Origin: Roseiarcus sp050012775
GTDB lineage: Bacteria; Pseudomonadota; Alphaproteobacteria; Rhizobiales; Beijerinckiaceae
Reading direction: 5' to 3'
Assembly (NCBI GenBank): GCA_050012775.1
Contig: JBEKGN010000023.1
Span: 1 to 64,000, forward strand
DNA: 64,000 nt
How positions within the stretch are numbered: position 1 is the stretch's first letter; each line of letters opens with the position of its first letter. The notes beneath the pieces are model-generated. The model was not told the DNA's origin. It worked only from the letters and a program-made list of their open reading frames with translations, and did no database searches. This document shows positions 42,161 through 50,083 of the stretch, in pieces. Made by a program: the position numbers and the translations under genes.

Positions 42161-42267
42161 TCACCCTCAATTTCGAACGTAGCGTCGTGTCGCCAGGGCC
42201 GCGTGCGCGGCGCCCGGCGGGAAAGAAGGGCGAGCGCGTCGAGTTTTGCGCCGCTGGCTGTTTCTGA
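42157..42267 (+). CDS. Short reading frame after gpD, doubtful
   Basis: The 36-residue frame starts at an ATG overlapping the gpD stop (ATGA), so translational coupling is possible. The sequence is Arg/Gly-rich and unlike any family I recognise. It may be the scarred start of the following methylase-like remnant. Confidence 0.3.
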   Translation: MITLNFERSVVSPGPRARRPAGKKGERVEFCAAGCF

Positions 42268-42511
42268 AGGCGACGGGATGGCGCCCGAGCCTGGCGGAGG
42301 GCTGGCGCTGTTCCCGCCCGCTCCACTTGACTTTGAGGCCTGGGAGCGGGTCCTCGCCAAACGACCTGATCTGCAACCCGCTCTTTTTGGACTGGAGCAT
42401 GGGCTGGCCGCCCGGCTGGAGCGATCCTTCGTCTGCGGTAACGGGGTTGTCCCACTGGCGGCGGCTTTCGCTTACCGCACTCTCGTCGATGCTCTCGAAA
42501 GAGGATATTGA
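42246..42511 (+). pseudogene. Remnant of a phage DNA methyltransferase C-terminus
   Basis: One frame (ATG at 42278, stop at 42511) carries LFPPAPLDFEAWERVL and CGNGVVPLAAAFAYRTL, resembling the C-terminal end of phage cytosine methylases. A second frame across 42375-42425 reads NPLFLDWSMGWPPGWSD, another motif of the same enzymes. The catalytic N-terminal part is missing, since gpD lies directly upstream. Either a frameshifted, truncated gene or a retained short 77-residue protein would fit. Mu carries its DNA-modification gene at this end. Confidence 0.5.
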
Positions 42512-42547
42512 ACGGGTTTGAAGGCGGCTTCAACGCCCTCTTGCCGG

Positions 42548-42619
42548 TGCACCTCGATCTAGCGCTGGGGTGCTGCCATATGATCTTGCGCGAAGTGCCA
42601 TTTGATTTTGCGCGCTACA
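42548..42619 (-). repeat. Right end: three inverted transposase-site-like repeats R3-R2-R1
   Basis: Inverted relatives of the left-end 18-mer lie at 42596-42613 (R1, 16 of 18 bases), 42574-42591 (R2, 17 of 18) and 42548-42565 (R3, 14 of 18). They are separated by only 4 and 8 bp. R1 runs to the terminus GCTACA at 42619. Mu's right end likewise has closely spaced sites. A small stem, TTGAAG/CTTCAA, lies just before at 42518-42533. Confidence 0.85.
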
Positions 42620-42624
42620 CCTTT
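42620..42624. repeat. Target-site duplication, right copy (CCTTT)
   Basis: CCTTT directly follows the ACA terminus and matches 122-126. Four of its bases also belong to the -35 element of ssrA. Confidence 0.9.
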
Positions 42625-42649
42625 GCAGATCCGCGCGCAGCCCCTATAT
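42621..42649 (+). promoter_or_regulatory. ssrA promoter abutting the prophage
   Basis: CTTTGC (42621-42626), a 17-bp spacer and CTATAT (42644-42649) match the rhizobial housekeeping pattern CTTGAC-N17-CTATAT in four and six positions. The prophage ends one base upstream of the -35 element, so the first four bases of that element come from the duplicated target. Confidence 0.7.
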
Positions 42650-42656
42650 TGGAGTC

Positions 42657-42980
42657 GCCGCCGCGAGGCGGATATGGCGATAAACGGACATCGGAATAAG
42701 TCTTTCGGACCCGGGGGCGGTACCCGGCGCCTCCACCCAAGCCCGCGGGAATAGCGGGTTTCGGCGGGGGCGAAATAGGTTCGACGGGGGACGTAAAGGG
42801 TGCTCTTTTGCTCGGCATGATACCGCCGTTATCGGGTCAAACCTATAGTTGCGAATGACAACTATGCTCCGGTGGCCCTCGCTGCGTAATGCAGCGCTGG
42901 TACTGGGATTCAAGTCCTAAGGGTTTGCTCCTTTAGGCGGGGTCCGGAGGCGCCTGGCAACAGAAGCCTCCACTTTTCTC
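42657..42980 (+). ncRNA. ssrA: Two-piece (circularly permuted) tmRNA
   Basis: The gene order is permuted. The T-arm and 3' acceptor strand (CGCCTCC then A, at 42728-42735) come first, then a spacer hairpin, then the 5' acceptor strand GGGGGCG at 42766-42772. The two strands pair with the G3-U wobble needed by alanyl-tRNA synthetase. The tag frame starts at GCG 42851 and ends at TAA 42887-42889, giving ANDNYAPVALAA. The last A of CCA is not encoded. Ends are approximate. The RNA rescues stalled ribosomes and tags the product for ClpXP. Together with the phage right end, it fills the gene-free stretch up to sspB. Confidence 0.93.
42946..42977 (+). terminator. Probable ssrA terminator
   Basis: The stem GGAGGC (42946-42951) with GCCTCC (42966-42971) is followed by ACTTTT. 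It closes the ssrA transcript about 75 bp before sspB. Confidence 0.6.
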
Positions 42981-43051
42981 CCACCTCCCGCAATTGCAAT
43001 GGCGACCTCTCTCGGCTAGCTTTCGCACAAGGCTTTCGAGCGCAGAATCCC

Positions 43052-43621
43052 ATGCCGACTGATTACATCCGCTATGATTTGCTCGTACAGGACGCGCTGC
43101 GCTCCGTGGTGCGCAAGGTGATGACCGAGGCCGCGCGGAGCGGGCTTCCCGGCGATCACCATTTCAACATCGCTTTCAAGACGCAGGCGCCCGGCGTCGT
43201 CATTCCGCCGGCGATGCGCCAGCGTTATCCCGACGAAATGGCGATCATTCTGCAGCACGAATTCTGGGACCTGGCGGTGACCGCCGACGCGTTCGAGGTC
43301 AGCCTGAACTTCTCGCGCAAGCCGGAGCGGCTCACCATTCCCTTCGACGCCATTACCGGTTTCAGCGATCCCTCCGTGCCGTTCGGTTTCAAGCTGGAGC
43401 CGCGGTTCGCCGCCGAACCCGCGCCGGCGCGGCCGACGCCGATCGGGCGCGAGGCGGGAAAAAAAGGCGAGGCCCTGTCCGCTGGCGCGGCGCCGACGCC
43501 AAAGCCGAGCCAACCCGCGAGCGTGCCGAAATCCTTGGAAACTCCGACCAAGAAGCCGGAAAAGCCGAAGGACGGCGAGGCCGCGAAGGTCGTCTCCATC
43601 GACGCGTTCCGCAAGAAATAG
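43052..43621 (+). CDS. sspB: SspB, ClpXP adaptor for ssrA-tagged proteins (alpha type)
   Basis: The 189-residue protein's N-terminal 120 residues are the SspB fold ('YIRYDLLVQDALRSVVRKVM', 'HHFNIAFKTQAPGVVIPPAM', 'FWDLAVTADAFEVSLNFS'). A flexible Pro/Ala/Lys linker ends in the ClpX-binding tail VVSIDAFRKK. It delivers tagged proteins to ClpXP. Its position next to ssrA links tag and adaptor. Confidence 0.93.
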   Translation: MPTDYIRYDLLVQDALRSVVRKVMTEAARSGLPGDHHFNIAFKTQAPGVVIPPAMRQRYPDEMAIILQHEFWDLAVTADAFEVSLNFSRKPERLTIPFDAITGFSDPSVPFGFKLEPRFAAEPAPARPTPIGREAGKKGEALSAGAAPTPKPSQPASVPKSLETPTKKPEKPKDGEAAKVVSIDAFRKK

Positions 43622-43640
43622 CCGCGGTCGAGCGACCCCG

Positions 43641-43832
43641 ATGAGCGAAATCGTCAACCTCCGCCGCGCCCGCAAACGCAAGGAGCGCCTGCGCGAGGAG
43701 GCGGCGGCGGCGGCCAATCGGGCGGCTTTCGGCGTGCCCAAGGCGGCCAAGCGAGAAGCGCGGGCGGAGCGCGAACTCGTCGAGCGCCGCCTCGATGACC
43801 ATCGCCTCGTCGATTCGGGCGACGGCGAATGA
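43641..43832 (+). CDS. DUF4169 family small protein
   Basis: The 63-residue protein has a basic, helical start IVNLRRARKRKERLREEAAA followed by 'ANRAAFGVPKAAKREA', the DUF4169 pattern found downstream of such genes in Alphaproteobacteria. Function unknown. It overlaps the next gene by 4 nt. Confidence 0.85.
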   Translation: MSEIVNLRRARKRKERLREEAAAAANRAAFGVPKAAKREARAERELVERRLDDHRLVDSGDGE

Positions 43833-44053
43833 TTTCCGGCGCGAGCGCGGGAATTCTCAAGCGTTCCCTGACGATTTCGGGTCATCGCACCAGCGTTTCC
43901 CTCGAAGACGCGTTTTGGCGAAGGCTGAAGGCGCTCGCGGCCGAGCGCGCGCTCTCGCTCAGCGCCCTTATCGCCGAGATCGACGCTTCGCGCGGAGGCG
44001 CCAATCTCTCATCGGCAATTCGCGTCTTCGTCCTGGAAAGTGCGCTTCAATAG
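43829..44053 (+). CDS. Ribbon-helix-helix protein
   Basis: The 74-residue protein has the RHH_4-like sequence 'SLTISGHRTSVSLEDAFWRR' followed by 'LSLSALIAEIDASR'. It is a probable small DNA-binding regulator. It forms an operon with the DUF4169 gene and converges on the AsmA-like gene with a 7-nt overlap. Confidence 0.85.
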   Translation: MISGASAGILKRSLTISGHRTSVSLEDAFWRRLKALAAERALSLSALIAEIDASRGGANLSSAIRVFVLESALQ

Positions 44054-47000
44054 AGCCCGCCGGCGGTCGGATCGGGTTGATCGACCTTGGGTTTGGGCGC
44101 CGCGAGCGGGGGCGCCGAAACCGTCGCGCCAATCGACGTGGCGGCGGTCGACGCTTGCGGCGCGCCTGAGGGAACGACGGGCGCCGCCGTCACGGGCGCA
44201 CCGGTCTTTTCTTGCGCCTCGCTCGCCTTGAGGAGTTCGTCTTCGACGCGTTTGCGGTCCTGTTCGGACTTAATTCGCGCCTGATCGGCCTCGTAGGCGG
44301 CCAATTCCGCCTCGCGCAGGCGCATGAATTGCTCGGCCTTCAGGCGCCGATTGAAAAAGGCGCGCTCGCGTATATCCGCCTCGAGCGCGGCGATTCGATC
44401 GCTCTCGCGGGCGATCGTCTGCGCCGCCAGCCCGGCGGCGAAGGCAGCCGCGTTGATTTGGCGGGCCGGGGCGTCGACCGATCCGGTCACCGCAACGGCG
44501 ACGCTCGGCGGCGGTCCGCTCCAAAATTTCCCACCGCCCGCCTCGGCGAAGCTCGCGCGGATCGTCAGATTCTGCGACCGCAGATCGAAATCGGCGCTGG
44601 TCGAAGCATGGCCTCCCTGCCCCGCAATATCGACCGGGCCGACGTGGATGATGCCGGCGCTCATCACCGCCGGCGCCGTCCCGTCGGGAAGGCTCATCGG
44701 CTGCCTATCGAATTCGACGCCGAGCGCATGCGCGATATTGGTCTCGTCGATGCTGGCGTCCGGCGCCTGCGCCTTGGCGAGGACGCGGCCCAGCGCGCCG
44801 GGATCGAGGCGCGGGATCGCGACGCCAGCGGTCTCGACCTGTCCCTCCCCGACCAATCCCGCGACGAGCGCGCTCGGGCTTTGCCCGGTGCTCGCAAAGG
44901 CGAGCGAGGCGCCGATACGACCGCGCAGACCGGCGCGGTCCGCCGCGGCCGAGTCGAGCGAAGCTTGCCCCGTCAGGGTCGCGACCGCGCCGTCGCGGCG
45001 CAGGGTGAAGCGGCCTGAGGCGCGCCCTCCCGCGACGTCCATCGCGAATTCGTCGATATCGAACCTTCCCCGATCGATCTTCACGCGCGCCGTCGCGCCG
45101 CGCGCTTGCAACGCGTCGACGACATCGAGCGCGCCGATCTTCAGCCGAACGTCGAGCGGCGGAGGATCGACAAGGGGCGAAGCGAATGTCGCCTCCGACC
45201 ATTTCGCGCCTGGCTTGGCCGGTTGCGGAGCGCCCAGCGGCAGGCTGAGCAGCGCCGCGAGGCTCGCATGATCGAGCGAGAGTTCGCCATCGATCTGCGC
45301 CATCGGCGCGGCTTGCGGTTCGCCCGCGATGGATTGCGCAAGCGCGACGTCGGGATCGATGGAGGAGGCCGCGATCGGCTCGACCGCGGGGCGCCAGGCC
45401 AGGCGCCCCGTGATTTTTGCGCCCGCCGCGGTTCCCGCCAGACGCGGGAAGCCGACCTCCGCGCCGCGCAGGACCAGATCGCCGGAGAGATCCACGGGAA
45501 CGACGGGGCTCGCGACGGACGCGCCGAGGCCGAGCGTCGCCAACAGCGGCATGACATTGTCCGCCTTCATCGTCGCGGCGCCGAACAGGACCGCGTCGTC
45601 GTCGGCTTTCGCATCGGGCCTGACGCGTCCGCGCCAGGTGAAATTCGCGCCCGCGATCGATGCGGCGACGCGCGCGTCAAAACCGCCATCCCATCGCCCA
45701 TTCGCCGAAGCCTCGATCTGCGCTCGTCCGCTCGATACGGACGGCGGCCTTAGGCCGATTTGCCGCAGCAGCGCCGCGCCCTCCGGCGCGTCGAGCGCGA
45801 AGCTCACGGCGACGCCGGCCGCCGCCTCGCCCGAACGCTCCGCCTTGAGCGTGAATTGGCTTTGGCCGGCCGAGCCCTGCGCCTTCACGGAATCGAGCGC
45901 GAAACCGCCGACGGCGCCGGGGCCCGTCGCCCGCGCTTCGAGGGTCGCCTTCGCCGGCGACAGCATATCGGCGCGCTGGACGAGCAGCCGACTCAGACGT
46001 CCCGGCGCGACGCGTCCGATCAAAGCGGCGAAATCGCGCAATTTCTCGGCATTGAGTTGCAGCGTGAGCCATCGTCCCTGCGGCCCCGACGCCCCGCGCA
46101 CCTCGACCGTCGCGCCGCCAAGGCCAGCGACAGACAGGCGGTCGAGCGAAAGATCGGCGCCGGTCTTCGTCACCTTTAACGACAGCGAACCGCTGTCGAT
46201 CGCGGCCTCGCCGACGCGGGCGACGCGCAACTTCGCCGCATCCAGCGCAAGCGAAAGATCGACATCGCCGAGAAAGTCGGCGCTCGCGCCCAAATTGGGC
46301 AGCGCGTCGACGTCGAGCGCGTCGCTGCGTAGGTCCATGAACAAGCGGCCGCGCTCGTCGCCGAGCGAGCGTGTGAACGCCACCGCGCCGCTCAACGCCG
46401 TGCGATCGACGACGAGCTGGAGATTGCGCGCGGAGAACGCGACCGTCGAGGCCTCGACATCGCCGACCGCCGACGCCTTGCGATAGGGCAACGCCTCGCC
46501 GAGAGCCGAGAGCCGCTGCGCGAGTTCCGGTTCGTCCTTCGTCGCCCAGTCGCGCAGCTGCGCGAAATCGCCCAGGCTCGCCTCGAGCCGGCCTTTGAAT
46601 CCCGCCGCGGAGCCCAATTCCAACGACCCGGACAGACGCAGCGTCGATTGCCCGGGCAAGCCCAATGCGAGATCGCCTTCGATCGGCGCCCCGGCCGCCG
46701 CCGTCGCGTCGAAAGCGACGTCGGCCAGCGTTTGCGCGCCCACGATCACCGTCGGGGTCGCGAATGCGATCCGCAAGGCCAGGGGCGATCCGCCTCGAGC
46801 GTTGAGCGGCGACAAAACCCTCGCCAACGCCGCCAGAGAGCGCGCCGGCGAAACCGAATCCTCGTCCTTCTCGCGCAGCAACGCGTCGATATTGAGTTGT
46901 TTGGCCTTGATATCCGCGGACAAATGCGTGAGCGGGCCCATTTCGAGCCTCGCCGCTCCGCTCGCCTCGAGCGCGCGCTCGTCCGGGCCGAACCGCAGAA

Positions 47001-47835
47001 TGAGGTCTTCCATCGTCGCGCCGCCGAGGTCGGCGTGAAGCGCGCCCGAAACGCGCCAAGGCGACGGCGGCCCCGAGTCCGTCAGCGCCGAGAAGCCGGA
47101 AATGGCGGCGGCGCCGGAATAAGCCAGGTCGAGGCCGGCATCGGCCGCGCGCCGCCCGAGAGTGAGGGCGCCGTCGAAAACGCCGCTCGGCAGGCCCTCG
47201 GCCGGATCAATTTCAAGCTTGAGGGGCAGCGCGGAGTTGGTGAGCGCCGCGGTGGCGAAATGGAATTCGGCCTGAAGGCCTCCCGGCGTCGAGACGCGGC
47301 CCGAGCCGCGGTAAGGCCCGATCAAGGAAGCGGCCATGGCGTCGAGGTCGAGCCCGGCGACGTCGAGCGGCGCGCCGCCGTCGACGACGCGAAGCCGGCC
47401 TCCGGTCACGACGATACGGTCCAGCGCGACGCGGTCGGCTTGCGCCTTGACGCGCCATTGCGGGAGACGAAGGGATCCGCCGGACCCGCGCGACAGCGTC
47501 AACACCGGATGCTCGAGTCGCGCCAGCGTGAAGCGCGCTCGCCCGCTCGGCAGACTCGCGAGCGCGGCCTCCAATTGCACGTTTTCGCAAGCGAAGACCG
47601 GCGCGCCATCGCCGCTGGCGTCGGCGATCGTCACATTCTTCAGTTGCAGATAGGGCGTAGGCAGAAACCGGATGTCGATGGGGCCGGAAACGACGACGCG
47701 CGCGCCCAGAATGTCGCCGAGCTCGGCCTCGATCTGCGCGCGATGAAGCGACCAATCGACAAAAAACGGCGCGAAAAGCGCCGCAGACAGCGCCACGATC
47801 AGCGCGACCGCGATAAGCGTAAGAATTATGCGCAC
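44047..47835 (-). CDS. AsmA-like inner-membrane-anchored protein
   Basis: The 1262-residue protein has one N-terminal transmembrane helix (IILTLIAVALIVALSAALFA). An AsmA domain follows ('VVVSGPIDIRFLPTPYLQLK NVTIAD'), then a long periplasmic beta-rich body. A coiled-coil region near residues 1165-1220 (REAELAAYEADQARIKSEQD) and a Pro/Ala tail end it. AsmA-like proteins bridge the periplasm and are linked to phospholipid transport and outer-membrane homeostasis. Confidence 0.88.
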   Translation of the reverse strand: MRIILTLIAVALIVALSAALFAPFFVDWSLHRAQIEAELGDILGARVVVSGPIDIRFLPTPYLQLKNVTIADASGDGAPVFACENVQLEAALASLPSGRARFTLARLEHPVLTLSRGSGGSLRLPQWRVKAQADRVALDRIVVTGGRLRVVDGGAPLDVAGLDLDAMAASLIGPYRGSGRVSTPGGLQAEFHFATAALTNSALPLKLEIDPAEGLPSGVFDGALTLGRRAADAGLDLAYSGAAAISGFSALTDSGPPSPWRVSGALHADLGGATMEDLILRFGPDERALEASGAARLEMGPLTHLSADIKAKQLNIDALLREKDEDSVSPARSLAALARVLSPLNARGGSPLALRIAFATPTVIVGAQTLADVAFDATAAAGAPIEGDLALGLPGQSTLRLSGSLELGSAAGFKGRLEASLGDFAQLRDWATKDEPELAQRLSALGEALPYRKASAVGDVEASTVAFSARNLQLVVDRTALSGAVAFTRSLGDERGRLFMDLRSDALDVDALPNLGASADFLGDVDLSLALDAAKLRVARVGEAAIDSGSLSLKVTKTGADLSLDRLSVAGLGGATVEVRGASGPQGRWLTLQLNAEKLRDFAALIGRVAPGRLSRLLVQRADMLSPAKATLEARATGPGAVGGFALDSVKAQGSAGQSQFTLKAERSGEAAAGVAVSFALDAPEGAALLRQIGLRPPSVSSGRAQIEASANGRWDGGFDARVAASIAGANFTWRGRVRPDAKADDDAVLFGAATMKADNVMPLLATLGLGASVASPVVPVDLSGDLVLRGAEVGFPRLAGTAAGAKITGRLAWRPAVEPIAASSIDPDVALAQSIAGEPQAAPMAQIDGELSLDHASLAALLSLPLGAPQPAKPGAKWSEATFASPLVDPPPLDVRLKIGALDVVDALQARGATARVKIDRGRFDIDEFAMDVAGGRASGRFTLRRDGAVATLTGQASLDSAAADRAGLRGRIGASLAFASTGQSPSALVAGLVGEGQVETAGVAIPRLDPGALGRVLAKAQAPDASIDETNIAHALGVEFDRQPMSLPDGTAPAVMSAGIIHVGPVDIAGQGGHASTSADFDLRSQNLTIRASFAEAGGGKFWSGPPPSVAVAVTGSVDAPARQINAAAFAAGLAAQTIARESDRIAALEADIRERAFFNRRLKAEQFMRLREAELAAYEADQARIKSEQDRKRVEDELLKASEAQEKTGAPVTAAPVVPSGAPQASTAATSIGATVSAPPLAAPKPKVDQPDPTAGGLY

Positions 47836-48089
47836 GGGATGAGATCAATTGACCATTTTGAGCGTCACGCTCGACATCTGCACCTTAGACCATAAAATGG
47901 CGCGATAGTGGCGTTATGATAACAGCCTAATGGCGTCCCCCTCCTTTGGAACGCCCTGAGCGCCGGGCCGCGCCGGTCGGGATCGTCGCGTCGTCCGTCG
48001 ATGGCGCCCAAGTTGCAAAAGCGCTATAGAATTTCTGCGATCGATGATCGACGGCGAATCGGCCGTCGGGCGACCGTGGGAGAGGCGTG

Positions 48090-48233
48090 ATGGCCAAGGG
48101 ACAGCTACGAAGCAACAAGGAAGCCAAGAAGCCAAAGAAAGACAAGGCGAAGTCCGCTGCGGCCGGCGCCTCCGTTCCCGGCGCTTTCGCCAAGCAAGGA
48201 CCGCAGGCGGGTTCCCCCGGCTCGAAGAAGTGA
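48090..48233 (+). CDS. Short basic conserved-looking protein
   Basis: This 47-residue gene begins MAKGQLRSNKEAKKPKKDKA and ends GSPGSKK. GGGAGAGG lies 5 nt before the ATG. Proteins starting this way are widespread small ORFs in Alphaproteobacteria, with unknown role. It sits alone between two leftward genes, and the 254 bp before it hold only its presumed promoter. Confidence 0.75.
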   Translation: MAKGQLRSNKEAKKPKKDKAKSAAAGASVPGAFAKQGPQAGSPGSKK

Positions 48234-48300
48234 GCCGCGCGCGCCGTTCGCCGGCGCGGCGGAAATCGACAGGCAGGGCGCGACGAGGCGGCCGACCCGC

Positions 48301-49995
48301 TTAGGTCGCTGCGGCGAAGCTGTCGGCGCGCGCCACGTCCCAGAGCTTGCGCAACGATTCGTCGCGCGCGCCGGCGATCAGTTCGCCCGGTTCGACCGTC
48401 GGATAGAGCTCGGCGAAGGTCATGACCTCGCGGGCGTTCACGCGGCGAGAGAAATGTATCGGACGAAAATCCTGGGGATGACCGAGCCCCGCCGCGGCGG
48501 TCAGTTCGGCGAGCGCATGCAGCATCGAGCGGTGAAAGTTGTGGACGCGTTCGGTCTTGTCCTCGACGACGAGCGCGCGAGAGCGCGTCTTGTCCTGCGT
48601 CGCAACGCCAGTCGGGCACCGGTCGGTGTGGCAGCTCAAGGACTGAATGCAGCCGAGCGAGAACATGAAGCCGCGCGCGGAATTGCACCAATCGGCTCCG
48701 AGCGCCATCGCGCAGGCCATGTCGAAGCCGTTGGCGATCTTGCCGGAGACGCCGACGCGGATGGAATCGTGCAGTCCGGCGCCGACGAGCGCGTTGCGGA
48801 CGAAGACGAGTCCATCGCGCATCGGCATCCCCAGGTGATCGGAGAATTCCAGCGGCGCCGCGCCGGTGCCGCCTTCCTTGCCGTCGACGACGATGAAATC
48901 GGGGCGAATTTTGGTCTCGAGCATCGCCTTGCAAATCGCCAGGAATTCCCAGGGATGGCCGACGCAGAGCTTGAAGCCGACGGGCTTGCCGCTCGACAGG
49001 GCGCGCAATCGCGCAATGAAATCCATCATCTCGATCGGCGTCGAGAATGCGTCATGACGCGCCGGCGATAGGCAATCCTTGCCGGCTTCGACGCCGCGGA
49101 TCGCGGCGATTTCCGCCGTGACCTTGGCGCCCGGCAGCACGCCGCCATGGCCCGGCTTGGCGCCCTGACTGAGCTTGATTTCGATCATCTTGATCTGATC
49201 GTTGGCGGCGGCGGCGGCGAATTTGTCCGCGTCGAAGCCGCCGTCGGGCCGACGACAGCCGAAATAGCCGGAGCCGATTTCCCAGATGACGTCGCCGCCC
49301 CCCTCGCGGTGATAGGGGCTGTAGCCGCCCTCCCCGGTGTCGTGGGCGAACCCGCCGAGCGCCGCGCCCTTGTTCAGCGCGCGAATGGCGTTGGCGCTGA
49401 GGGCGCCGAAACTCATCGCGGAAACATTGAACACCGAAATCGAATAGGGCCGCGCGCAATCGGGCCCGCCGACTGTGATGCGGAAGGGCTCGGTCGCGAC
49501 GGGTTTCGGCGCGATAGAATGCCGCAGCCACTCGTAGCCCTGGGCGTAGACGTCGAGCTGCGTGCCGAACGGGCGCTTGTCCAGCGCCATTTTGGCGCGC
49601 TGATAGACGATGGCGCGCTGATTGCGCGAGAACGGCAGCCCGTCAGTCTCGCTCTCGAAGAAATATTGCCGCATCTCCGGGCGCATTTCCTCGAGCAGGA
49701 AGCGCAAATGCGCGGAGATCGGATAGTTGCGCAACACCGCGTGGCGCGTCTGCGCGAGGTCGCGAAAGCCGAGCAGCGAGAGACCGCCGAACAGAACCGC
49801 GCCGATGACGAGCGCCATGTTCCAGCGGGGCGCTATCGACGCGCCGATCGCCGCCATGAACGCCAGGGCGATGAGGATCGACAGCGTCAAAACGATAAAT
49901 CGCGGCGTAAACGCCAAGGCCAGAACTCGCAAGCGATCCCCCCATCGATTAGGCTTTTGCGCCCCCTTCGTCGGCGAATAACGCGACGACGGCAT
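48301..49995 (-). CDS. Membrane-anchored FMN-binding glutamate-synthase-like protein
   Basis: The 564-residue protein has two N-terminal transmembrane helices (about residues 30-70). The Glu_synthase alpha/beta barrel follows, with 'FNVSAMSFGALSANAIRALN', 'KPGHGGVLPGAKVT', 'VVDGKEGGTGAAPLEF' and the [3Fe-4S] pattern C-x5-C-x4-C in GCIQSLSCHTDRCPTG. It lacks the glutamine amidotransferase domain of GltB, so it cannot use glutamine by itself. The ATG at 49995 is preferred over longer forms. Its substrate is uncertain. Confidence 0.85.
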   Translation of the reverse strand: MPSSRYSPTKGAQKPNRWGDRLRVLALAFTPRFIVLTLSILIALAFMAAIGASIAPRWNMALVIGAVLFGGLSLLGFRDLAQTRHAVLRNYPISAHLRFLLEEMRPEMRQYFFESETDGLPFSRNQRAIVYQRAKMALDKRPFGTQLDVYAQGYEWLRHSIAPKPVATEPFRITVGGPDCARPYSISVFNVSAMSFGALSANAIRALNKGAALGGFAHDTGEGGYSPYHREGGGDVIWEIGSGYFGCRRPDGGFDADKFAAAAANDQIKMIEIKLSQGAKPGHGGVLPGAKVTAEIAAIRGVEAGKDCLSPARHDAFSTPIEMMDFIARLRALSSGKPVGFKLCVGHPWEFLAICKAMLETKIRPDFIVVDGKEGGTGAAPLEFSDHLGMPMRDGLVFVRNALVGAGLHDSIRVGVSGKIANGFDMACAMALGADWCNSARGFMFSLGCIQSLSCHTDRCPTGVATQDKTRSRALVVEDKTERVHNFHRSMLHALAELTAAAGLGHPQDFRPIHFSRRVNAREVMTFAELYPTVEPGELIAGARDESLRKLWDVARADSFAAAT

Positions 49996-50083
49996 GACGG
50001 CGCCGGCAAGCTCGCACATTTTCGCGCGGCCGCGAAACCTCGCCGAACCCGCGCCGCGACCGACGACGAGCGCCAGGGTGGCG

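Larger units (their letters stand above)
127..42619 (+). mobile_element. Complete Mu-like prophage with Mu-type head and P2-type tail
   Basis: The 42,493-bp element is bounded by the 5-bp duplication CCTTT and begins TGT and ends ACA. Inverted copies of an 18-bp motif lie at both ends. It contains a repressor, Ner-like protein, DDE transposase, MuB ATPase, Gam, GemA, a Mor-family activator, a lysis cassette, and terminase, portal, head and contractile-tail genes. The core genes look intact, so it may be inducible. The only visibly decayed coding region is a methylase-like stretch at the right end. Replication and head genes are Mu-like; the tail genes follow the P2 order V-W-J-I, then FI-FII-E-T-U-X-D. 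Confidence 0.97.

Noticed and set aside
42508..42699. A 63-codon rightward frame across the right prophage end
   Set aside because: It spans the transposase sites, the target duplication and the ssrA promoter. Coding is very unlikely.
45000..47800. Several 100- to 415-codon rightward frames opposite the AsmA-like gene
   Set aside because: The leftward frame has a signal anchor, domain structure and normal composition. The others are shadows.
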